In this document: positions 1 through 5,994 of the stretch, piece by piece
How positions within the stretch are numbered: position 1 is the stretch's first letter
Layout of the letters: every line of letters starts with the position of its first letter
Assembly (NCBI GenBank): GCA_024277285.1
Contig: JAJRVM010000347.1
Location: 1 to 5,994 of the forward strand
Source of the DNA: Planctomycetota bacterium
Lineage (GTDB): Bacteria; Planctomycetota; Planctomycetia; Pirellulales; Pirellulaceae
Direction of reading: 5' to 3'
DNA: 5,994 nt
Translations under genes and position numbers: made by a program
Notes under the pieces: generated by a model
Seen by the model: the letters and a program-made list of their open reading frames with translations, nothing else
Told to the model about the DNA's origin: nothing
The model's database searches: none

Positions 1-1
1 A

Positions 2-1207
2 CTCGTAAATCGTCTCACTGTTTGTTTTTGTGCCGGATTACTCGCGGCTTCCGCTTCTGCCGACCCGGTCCATCCTTGGGTTGACAACGGTCCAGCGCTT
101 TCAGGCACCCGCACGGTGGGTCCGCCCGCGTTGAACCGTAGCGTCACTGGCCTCCAGACCGGTGCGGACCATATCATCAGCCAGCAATGCACTGGCGGCG
201 GGTGGGGATGGCCCCACGCCTCTTGCACCGCCACGTATAATAACATCACCGGACCGATTGCCATCGGACTACTCGATGCAAGCCAGTACACCAGCGATCC
301 CGCTCATCTAGCGGCAGCAGTTGCTGGCGGCAACTTCGACCTGTCGTTCCAGTATACGAACGGCGAATCTCGTTTTGGAGCGTTCACCGCCTACTACCTA
401 TGGCGTCTCTCCCAGGCAAGCGGGGACCCCCAGTACAGCACGCACGCTGCTACGAAGTTCTTCGACGAGCTGACCGCGGCGACGTACGGACCGAGTGACC
501 TTGATACGGCCGGGTGGATCGCCAGCGTGCAAGCGGCTCGAACCGGTACATGGGTCAACTTGCGTCCGTGGGAGTTTCACAATCTAATTCCCACCGCAGC
601 CGCTATAGGCAATGCAGGACAGGAAGCACTTTTCGTGCAAGGTGTTCTGGATGGATTGAATACGCTTGACAATACTTCGCCGGGAAGTGTTTACTCCGAT
701 CTAATCGGCCTCGCCGGTGGTGTTCGCGGTCTCGCTTTCAGCGGCACCACAACGTTTCCAGCAATCGTTAGCCCACTTCATGCGGGAATCAATGGTATCA
801 GCACCCTAGAAGGTCTTGCCAATGTTCTGGCCGGTTACCAGAATGTGGATGGCTCGTGGAACTGGCATTCCAACCTCACCGCGCCGACTTCTGGTGATGA
901 GGACACTCAAACTACGGCGTACGCGGTGCTTGCTCTCCGCGCAGCTCGTGAGGTCGTAGCCCCGAGCTACTCCGCCGAAATTCTGGCTGGCAGGAACTGG
1001 ATAAACAGCATGCAGTTACTGACCGGTGGGTTCATGAGTTGGCCGGGCGGCTCGGAGAATGTCGAAGTTGAAGGTGAAGCCTTGTCGGCCGTGGCCAACA
1101 CCGTCTCCATCCCTGCGGTTTCCGAGTGGGGCCTGGTCGTGCTGGCATTGATTGGACTGGCCTCCGGCACTGTCCTCTTCGCCCGTCAACGTCTGGTAAA
1201 GGCCTAA
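2..1207 (+). CDS. Exported alpha/alpha-toroid (prenyltransferase/squalene-cyclase-like repeat) protein with IPTL-CTERM-like sorting tail, 5' partial
   Basis: The frame is open from the left edge to TAA at 1205-1207, giving 401 visible residues. A GTG at 116 is a possible start but is rejected, because the codons before it encode a good signal peptide: a basic residue (Arg4), a hydrophobic core, and an ASASA-DP cleavage site after residue 20. The true start must lie just upstream of the window. The mature part has toroid-type repeats with QW-like motifs (Q-x3-G-x-W/F) at about residues 62-68, 280-286 (QNVDGSW) and 338-344. A DEDTQTTAYAVLAL stretch at 299-312 resembles helix pairs of the terpene cyclase/prenyltransferase fold. 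No DXDD acid motif of class II cyclases is visible, so catalysis is doubtful. Residues 370-401 form IPAVSEWG, a hydrophobic segment and a basic end (ARQR), as in IPTL-CTERM sorting tails. The mature part has only two cysteines (63 and 75), possibly a disulphide. The fold and export calls are fairly secure; the substrate is unknown. Confidence 0.72.
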   Translation, partial: LVNRLTVCFCAGLLAASASADPVHPWVDNGPALSGTRTVGPPALNRSVTGLQTGADHIISQQCTGGGWGWPHASCTATYNNITGPIAIGLLDASQYTSDPAHLAAAVAGGNFDLSFQYTNGESRFGAFTAYYLWRLSQASGDPQYSTHAATKFFDELTAATYGPSDLDTAGWIASVQAARTGTWVNLRPWEFHNLIPTAAAIGNAGQEALFVQGVLDGLNTLDNTSPGSVYSDLIGLAGGVRGLAFSGTTTFPAIVSPLHAGINGISTLEGLANVLAGYQNVDGSWNWHSNLTAPTSGDEDTQTTAYAVLALRAAREVVAPSYSAEILAGRNWINSMQLLTGGFMSWPGGSENVEVEGEALSAVANTVSIPAVSEWGLVVLALIGLASGTVLFARQRLVKA

Positions 1208-1241
1208 CCGAAGCAGGAGAAAAGCGAAATCCCATTTGGGT

Positions 1242-1296
1242 GGCCCCCGTAGCTAAGAAGCCCCTTCTCGGCATCTTGGCTATGGGGGTCTTTTTT
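1242..1296 (+). terminator. Strong rho-independent terminator of the toroid gene
   Basis: The hairpin begins 34 bases after the TAA stop. The left arm 1242-1258 pairs with the right arm 1274-1290 over 17 consecutive positions, three of them G-U wobbles (1243/1289, 1249/1283, 1254/1278). A few more pairs (1260-1262 with 1270-1272) can form inside the loop. The stem is followed directly by six T residues at 1291-1296. On the minus strand the same hairpin is not followed by a T tract, so it looks one-directional. The rest of the gap (1208-1241 and 1297-1396) shows no gene or convincing regulatory element. Confidence 0.9.
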
Positions 1297-1396
1297 GCGC
1301 CACCTGATACCATAACGATCACACCCCTGATGATAGAAATACGGTATGACATCCGGAACCCGAACGAACGGAGCTCGACTCCACACCATGAGCTGA

Positions 1397-4300
1397 TCAC
1401 GGCACCGGCTTCGCACCGGAGGTGATCCCCAACAACGACGATTCCGCCTGGATCACCAACGCACCGTCACATGCCATCACGGTACGGATGTTCTTGATAT
1501 CGCCAAGGTTCGGCGCACCAGCCTCGGGGATGATGCCGCTGGCGTTGCGATGATCGTAGAAATAAGCCACCACCTTGTGTGTCAGCACGTCTTGTGGCTG
1601 GTCTACCGCAACCACGTAGAATTCCGTCACCAACCGGGCAATGAAATGGGGCCGATCGGAACTGATACCAGTCCACAGTGTCAGACCGGTAAGTGGATCA
1701 ACCGCGTGGATGGAACGATCCGTGGAAACAAAGAGGAAGGCACCCTCGCGCTGCACGTCCGGCTCGCTACCCCCGTGTTCCGTAAGGGCATCGCTCTCCC
1801 ACAGTATGCGCCCGTCGTCCATCGCCAGTTTTTGTATTTTGCTGCCATCGTATGACACATACACGGCGTCCAAATCAAGACGGAGCGAGGCCAGACGAAG
1901 CTGTCCTCGGAAGGAGACGGCCCAACGGCGTTGGTGTGTTTCCACGTCATACGCGGAAATCGTACGACCGGTGACGACGACCAATTGCCCGTCGATTGTA
2001 ATAAAAACACGCTCGGGCGATTCTTCGATCTCCGTTTCGATGACGTCACGCGACTCGCCCGTTGCAGGATCGATCAGGTAAAGGACCGCGTGCCCATCGC
2101 GAAGCCGCCCGTATACCACCACATCGTCAAAGATGCGCAGCGTACGATTGGGGACGGGATCCAAGACGCGGGACCAGAGTTTTCGACCATCAATGATGTC
2201 AATGCAAGAGACCTCACCATCGTCGCGAACGGATAGAAGCCGTCGGCCATGAAGCGCGTGATGACGCAGGATACGCCCGTCTTCCCAATCGACGATATTT
2301 TTGTCGAAATCCGCCGGGTATTGACCGAAGGACCAGATACGCTTACCGGTGGCGGTGTCTACCGCGAAGATCTCATACGCCGTGGCAAACACGACCACAT
2401 CGCGCATGGCGATGAGAAGGTCGGGTTTGCTTTTCACCCGGCACGCCTGTGGCCACAGATCGGCACTGGTGGTTGGGTTTATCGCCAAAATACCATCGTC
2501 CGTGTGCAGAAAACACCGGGACCACCGTTGTCGAGGATCCTCAGAGAATCGCGGTTGCAGCAACCGCAGCGACCCCGTAAAGGTGCGTTCATACTGTTCC
2601 GCCAACGGGAGTGTGAGTTTCGCCCGATGCGGTTCAATCTGATCTCGAATATGAGCCAGCCGGTCCCGGTAGCGAACCATCGTGACCATCTTCCCAGACA
2701 CGCGAACCTTTACGTGTGGAAACTCTCGGGCCGCCTTCGTGAGCCAGAGATAGGCATCATCGGGCCGCCCTGCCTTTTCATAGGCGTCGGCGATCCGGCG
2801 CATGAGTTGCGGCCGGTCAACCTGGCCCGCGTAACGATGATATGCCTGGGACCACACATGGGCGGCTTCGGTGTGTCGTCCGTGATCGGTAGCGATTTGC
2901 CCCATGGCGAGTAAGGCGTCCGCAGCCGCGTTGCTGTTGGGATATAAGTTCACGGCTCGCCGCAGCGCGGTACTGTCTTCTGCCGCTGTAGCGCCGGCAA
3001 CAAGACGCTTCGCCTTAGCTTCATACGTGGCATAGAGTTCCCGTCCTCGGTCCGCCAGTAGTGCCGCGATCCTCATCTTAGCGAACGATGCCGCATTCAT
3101 CCCCTTAGCCGTACTGGCATCCACCGTAAGCCGGCGCAGCGACCGATCGCGCAGCAACTGATGGTAGAGTTCGAGGGCACGTTCAGGACGGTCGTGTGTC
3201 TCAAAGAGTCTGGCGAAGCGAACCCGATAGTCGAGGTGTTCCTGGGCGCTAATCGGAAACCGAACGGCCACGGAAAACAGTTCCTCTAGTTCATCTGCGG
3301 TCAGAGCATGATGACGATCGAAGTTCTCGGCGAAGGCGCAGGCAGCGCGAAACATTCGTGCGCTGGCCGGCGCGTCTGGTAGCTCCGGGGCGTGGGTCGC
3401 CCGCCGCACCGCCTCGCGAAGTGCGTCCAGGGCGTCATCTCGCTCGCCGCTTCTCAGTGCCAGTTCGGCGAGTTCCAGTGCGGGCAACAGGTCATTCGGT
3501 GAGGCGGCCATGCGGTCACGAAGCGCCTGCCATATCTCTGTTTTTCGAACATAGGCCGAGATCGTTCTTGCCCCGGCCACAATCAAATGCTCGGGCAACG
3601 CCAGGATGTTGCCACCTTCGGCATCGGCGTCCCAGCGTATGTCCGTCCGAGAGCCATCGGACACTCGATACATACTCAGCCCGGTTCGCGTCGGTGCGAT
3701 CAGCCGATCGTCCACCCATTCACCACGTCCGAACAATGCGGCGTCCGACGGTAACGGCTTCACCCAGCGGAACTCGGCCGTGTCAAGATCGTAGCACCCG
3801 ATCTGTACGCCGGCGCCGCAAAGAAGATTGTCATGCACGCCAAGAATCGTTTCGAGGTTGCCGAATTCGTTTAGCGGAATCTCCTGCTCAAGTTCGCCGG
3901 AGACGGCCACATGCAAAAGGATATTGGGGCCGCGGTTGGGAAGAGTGATCACGCGCTCGTGTGCGACGATCTGGGGGTTGATTCGCCAAGGGGGAAGGTC
4001 ATCGGAACCCCCGCCCGAACGAAAACCGCCGCGCCGGTGCAGCCGAAGCCAACGCACCAACCCCGTGTGGGCGGACACGGCCGCGATCGATCCCAGGTTG
4101 GTATTGATAAACACCGTACCGTCGTGCATGGCGATCACGGCGCGTGTGGCGGGTCGCGTCCCAAAACCACCGGTAGACGCGCTGCCAAGGTGCGTGCGGT
4201 AATCCAACGATCCCGTCGCAGCATCAAACCGATAGAGATAGCAATCTTCAAACCCAAACGAGCGACTGCGTCGCCCCACCACAAACAACGAATCTTGATA

Positions 4301-5614
4301 CAGAAGCGGTGCGGAATCAAAGTGAATTTCCGAAAACCGATCATCTGCTTGGTTTTGATGGCTCCGCCATATCACGGAACCGGTTTCTGCGTCCAGGCAG
4401 ACCAACTCGTGAGGCGTGCGCGACGAGTCATAGTTATAGTAAGGCGCGGAATCACCCGGTATCGCCGCATAGACGCGACCATTCGAAACCGTCACGGCAT
4501 CCCATCCGGGCGGTTGGTCATCCATGTACAACGAGTCGCCCGGATTCGTGAACTCCGCCTGAAATCGCCAGGCGATCTCGCCGGTGTTCTCGTGGATGGC
4601 AAAAACTTCCCGCAGACGCTGCACGATAACCAAGCCGTGGGCCACCACAGGCTGCATCGTGAGGTCATCGGCGCGCGTTCGTGAGTCTTCCCCGTCCGTA
4701 GAATGCGATTCTTCCTGCACGGCCCCGTCGGTCAGGTGATCGACATCCACACGCCAGAGTAGACCAAGCTCATCAACCGACGTTCGTGCCACACGGTTGC
4801 GCTCCGGATTTCCGCCAAACATGGGCCAGTCATTGTCGAGCGGCGGTTCACGAAACTGCGAGAAGCCACGCTCGACTTCGGAGACGATCTCCTTGGCGGT
4901 ACGGTCCTGCCCCATCCAACGTACGCGGACGTCCTGCTGTGTCGCCGGTATGGGACTTCCCCGGGCACGGGTGCCGTCAATGGTGTTGATGATCGTGATC
5001 ATCGCCGCGTAGCGTGAGGCCACATGACCCGGAGTCGGATGGCTATCCAGTACGCGACGGAGCACATCTCGTGCCAGCGCCAAGTCACCGGCCTCGACCG
5101 CTCGTTGAGCGATATCGTTCGCCAGTCGGGCCGCACCGGTAGTGCAAAAGTAACGATCAAACAACCTTAACTCGTCTTCGATCGGCCGCAAGACGGGTAG
5201 CCGGTTCCGCTCGCGTTCGAACACACTGTCGTAGCGGTTTTGATAGGCGGTCACTCCGAGTTGTGGCCATGCGGCAATCGTTTGATGGACGTGCGCAAGA
5301 ACACTCATGTATGCACCCGGCGCGACGCGCACCAGATGATTACCGAACGTGTCAACCGTTCGTTGTAACGTTTCCGCCGCATCGCTCCACCGCCCTCGGC
5401 GCGAGAGCGCCTCAGCCTCACGAAACGCGTCGGCCGCCTCGAAGCTGTCGTTGAGATAAACGTCGTGGATATTCGGTGGCGTGTGTTCGTTCGGCACCAA
5501 CGCCAGGGGTTTGGCGTTTTGAGCAGACACTACCGCGCACAGGAACAGCCAGGCAATGGAAACGAGTGAGTGCCGTACACTCCCGGTTTGCGGCTGATGG
5601 CCTACTACAATCAT
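1397..5614 (-). CDS. Large exported protein with two PQQ-like beta-propellers joined by TPR repeats
   Basis: The product is 1405 residues, read from ATG at 5614-5612 to TGA at 1399-1397. The frame stays open to an ATG at 5875, but that extension lies inside mtnP. The 5614 start is preferred because it overlaps the mtnP stop as ATGA, has a GGAG ribosome site, and leads into a signal peptide (hydrophobic 16-30, cleavage near VSA-QN after residue 31). Residues 57-200 are helical and TPR-like. Propeller 1 (about 262-690) opens with DWPMFGGNPERNR and has blade motifs such as CLDAETGSVIW (406-416). TPR-like helices fill about 700-966. Propeller 2 (about 1020-1400) has seven blade motifs, for example AVDTATGKRIW (1084-1094) and AVDPLTGLTLW (1304-1314). 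There is no CXXCH haem site and no adjacent cysteine pair in the mature protein, so a quinoprotein dehydrogenase is unlikely. A BamB-like binding or scaffold role outside the cytoplasm is inferred; the partner is unknown. Confidence 0.85.
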   Translation of the reverse strand: MIVVGHQPQTGSVRHSLVSIAWLFLCAVVSAQNAKPLALVPNEHTPPNIHDVYLNDSFEAADAFREAEALSRRGRWSDAAETLQRTVDTFGNHLVRVAPGAYMSVLAHVHQTIAAWPQLGVTAYQNRYDSVFERERNRLPVLRPIEDELRLFDRYFCTTGAARLANDIAQRAVEAGDLALARDVLRRVLDSHPTPGHVASRYAAMITIINTIDGTRARGSPIPATQQDVRVRWMGQDRTAKEIVSEVERGFSQFREPPLDNDWPMFGGNPERNRVARTSVDELGLLWRVDVDHLTDGAVQEESHSTDGEDSRTRADDLTMQPVVAHGLVIVQRLREVFAIHENTGEIAWRFQAEFTNPGDSLYMDDQPPGWDAVTVSNGRVYAAIPGDSAPYYNYDSSRTPHELVCLDAETGSVIWRSHQNQADDRFSEIHFDSAPLLYQDSLFVVGRRSRSFGFEDCYLYRFDAATGSLDYRTHLGSASTGGFGTRPATRAVIAMHDGTVFINTNLGSIAAVSAHTGLVRWLRLHRRGGFRSGGGSDDLPPWRINPQIVAHERVITLPNRGPNILLHVAVSGELEQEIPLNEFGNLETILGVHDNLLCGAGVQIGCYDLDTAEFRWVKPLPSDAALFGRGEWVDDRLIAPTRTGLSMYRVSDGSRTDIRWDADAEGGNILALPEHLIVAGARTISAYVRKTEIWQALRDRMAASPNDLLPALELAELALRSGERDDALDALREAVRRATHAPELPDAPASARMFRAACAFAENFDRHHALTADELEELFSVAVRFPISAQEHLDYRVRFARLFETHDRPERALELYHQLLRDRSLRRLTVDASTAKGMNAASFAKMRIAALLADRGRELYATYEAKAKRLVAGATAAEDSTALRRAVNLYPNSNAAADALLAMGQIATDHGRHTEAAHVWSQAYHRYAGQVDRPQLMRRIADAYEKAGRPDDAYLWLTKAAREFPHVKVRVSGKMVTMVRYRDRLAHIRDQIEPHRAKLTLPLAEQYERTFTGSLRLLQPRFSEDPRQRWSRCFLHTDDGILAINPTTSADLWPQACRVKSKPDLLIAMRDVVVFATAYEIFAVDTATGKRIWSFGQYPADFDKNIVDWEDGRILRHHALHGRRLLSVRDDGEVSCIDIIDGRKLWSRVLDPVPNRTLRIFDDVVVYGRLRDGHAVLYLIDPATGESRDVIETEIEESPERVFITIDGQLVVVTGRTISAYDVETHQRRWAVSFRGQLRLASLRLDLDAVYVSYDGSKIQKLAMDDGRILWESDALTEHGGSEPDVQREGAFLFVSTDRSIHAVDPLTGLTLWTGISSDRPHFIARLVTEFYVVAVDQPQDVLTHKVVAYFYDHRNASGIIPEAGAPNLGDIKNIRTVMACDGALVIQAESSLLGITSGAKPVP

Positions 5615-5622
5615 GAGTCTCC
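5611..5622 (-). promoter_or_regulatory. ATGA stop/start overlap with GGAG ribosome-binding site (translational coupling)
   Basis: On the minus strand the mtnP stop TGA (5613-5611) and the next start ATG (5614-5612) share bases in the tetranucleotide ATGA. A GGAG Shine-Dalgarno-like core (complement of 5619-5622) sits four bases before the ATG, inside the last codons of mtnP. This fixes the start of the propeller/TPR gene and indicates coupled translation from one mRNA. Confidence 0.85.
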
Positions 5623-5994
5623 GGTCGATCCTTCGTTTACATATTTTCCGAGAATGGGGGCGAGACGCTTTTTCACCGCCGGATCGATGCTCGATGGGTC
5701 CGTCCACAACGCCAGTCTGAGCGATTCCGGACCGACCCATGGCCGGGGCCTCTGTCCAATCAACTTCAAGGCTTCCTGGATCAGCGCAACACCACTCTCT
5801 GTAGCCCGTTGAAGATTGCCGAGGATTTCCTTCAACAGCGATTCCGGAGCCACGTCTGCGTCGTGTGGACGCCACGCGTCATAGTCCGTCGGCAGGGCAA
5901 CCATCGCGTAGGAGATTTCCGCCTCGCGGGCGAGCTTGGCCTCCGGCATGCAGGTCATGCCGATCAGGTCCCCCCCCCACGCTCGGTGCATGAG
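5611..5994 (-). CDS. mtnP: S-methyl-5'-thioadenosine phosphorylase, C-terminal part (5' end beyond the window)
   Basis: The enzyme splits 5'-methylthioadenosine with phosphate into adenine and 5-methylthioribose-1-phosphate, the entry to methionine salvage in the cytoplasm. The last 127 residues are visible, read in from the right edge to TGA at 5613-5611. An ATG at 5991 is in frame but is internal, not a start, since it falls within the conserved fold. Family landmarks are GMT (residues 12-14 of the fragment), MPEAKLAREAEISYAM, and TDYDAW (36-41). The Met of GMT and the first Asp of DYD are 24 residues apart, as human Met196 and Asp220 are; the Asp pair matches human Asp220/Asp222, associated with adenine rather than 6-oxopurine preference. 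The end (LAPILGKYV) fits bacterial members and is somewhat longer than the human C-terminus. It is the upstream gene of an operon with the propeller/TPR protein. A closely related methylthioinosine phosphorylase cannot be fully excluded without the N-terminal half. Confidence 0.92.
   Translation of the reverse strand, partial: LMHRAWGGDLIGMTCMPEAKLAREAEISYAMVALPTDYDAWRPHDADVAPESLLKEILGNLQRATESGVALIQEALKLIGQRPRPWVGPESLRLALWTDPSSIDPAVKKRLAPILGKYVNEGSTGDS
5970..5978 (-). repeat. Homopolymer of nine G on the coding strand inside mtnP
   Basis: Nine consecutive C on the plus strand are read on the minus strand as TGG GGG GGG GAC, giving Trp-Gly-Gly-Asp just before the conserved LIGMT segment. The frame is intact on both sides, so the length as given is the coding one. 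Such a run is prone to slippage and to sequencing length errors. Confidence 0.9.

Noticed and set aside
116..118. GTG at 116 as the start of the toroid gene
   Set aside because: The upstream codons from position 2 encode an in-frame signal peptide with a clean cleavage site, so the gene starts before the window.
1372..1395. Inverted repeat AGCTC...GAGCT just downstream of the minus-strand stop, as a terminator
   Set aside because: The arms are only five bases with a long loop, and no T tract follows on the minus strand.
1032..1425. Small open frames on both strands across the convergent gap
   Set aside because: They span the terminator and the end of the toroid gene, have no homology that I recognise, and their composition looks like translated non-coding sequence.
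2249..2914. Plus-strand open frame of 221 codons
   Set aside because: It is antisense to the TPR/second propeller region, with no recognisable family, and starts without a convincing ribosome site.
3358..3948. Plus-strand open frame of 196 codons
   Set aside because: The Arg/Pro/Ser-rich composition is typical of an out-of-frame shadow; it overlaps the coding strand of the propeller gene.
3911..4684. Plus-strand open frame of 257 codons antisense to the propeller gene
   Set aside because: The opposite strand carries clear PQQ blade motifs throughout. The plus-strand product shows no domain or signal and is a by-product of codon bias in GC-rich DNA.
1397..5614. Quinoprotein (PQQ-dependent) dehydrogenase function for the large protein
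   Set aside because: Blade motifs match the repeat family, but there is no haem c motif and no vicinal cysteine pair, and the TPR-rich architecture fits a scaffold better.
5615..5875. 87-codon N-terminal extension of the propeller/TPR reading frame to an ATG at 5875
   Set aside because: It lies wholly within mtnP in another frame, is Arg-rich without domain character, and would bury the signal peptide. The ATG at 5614 has a ribosome site and the ATGA overlap.

Overview
The window looks like chromosomal DNA of a planctomycete-like bacterium (Planctomycetota, possibly Phycisphaerae-like). This is an inference from three things seen together: a very large exported protein that alternates PQQ-type beta-propellers with TPR helices, a C-terminal sorting tail of the IPTL-CTERM kind (IPAVSEWG, hydrophobic stretch, basic end), and a moderately GC-rich, densely coding layout. 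No rRNA, tRNA, CRISPR, insertion sequence or phage gene is visible.

Layout. (1) Positions 2-1207, plus strand: the 3' part of a gene for an exported alpha/alpha-toroid protein (prenyltransferase/squalene-cyclase-like repeats) ending in an IPTL-CTERM-like surface-sorting tail. Its start codon lies just before the window, because the first visible residues are already a signal peptide. (2) Positions 1208-1396: a convergent intergenic gap with one strong rho-independent terminator for the plus-strand gene. (3) Positions 1397-5614, minus strand: a 1405-residue exported protein built as signal peptide, short TPR-like region, beta-propeller, TPR linker, beta-propeller. (4) Positions 5611-5994, minus strand: the C-terminal 127 residues of S-methyl-5'-thioadenosine phosphorylase (mtnP), whose start is beyond the right edge.

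mtnP and the propeller gene share an ATGA stop/start overlap, so they form one leftward operon and are probably translationally coupled. They act in different places: mtnP is a cytoplasmic methionine-salvage enzyme, while the propeller/TPR protein is predicted to be exported. The plus-strand gene converges on this operon and belongs to a separate transcription unit.

Nothing here is a clear-cut new system. The points most worth following are the coupling of mtnP to a giant exported scaffold protein, the two-propeller architecture itself, and the surface-sorted toroid protein that carries QW-like motifs but shows no DXDD cyclase motif.
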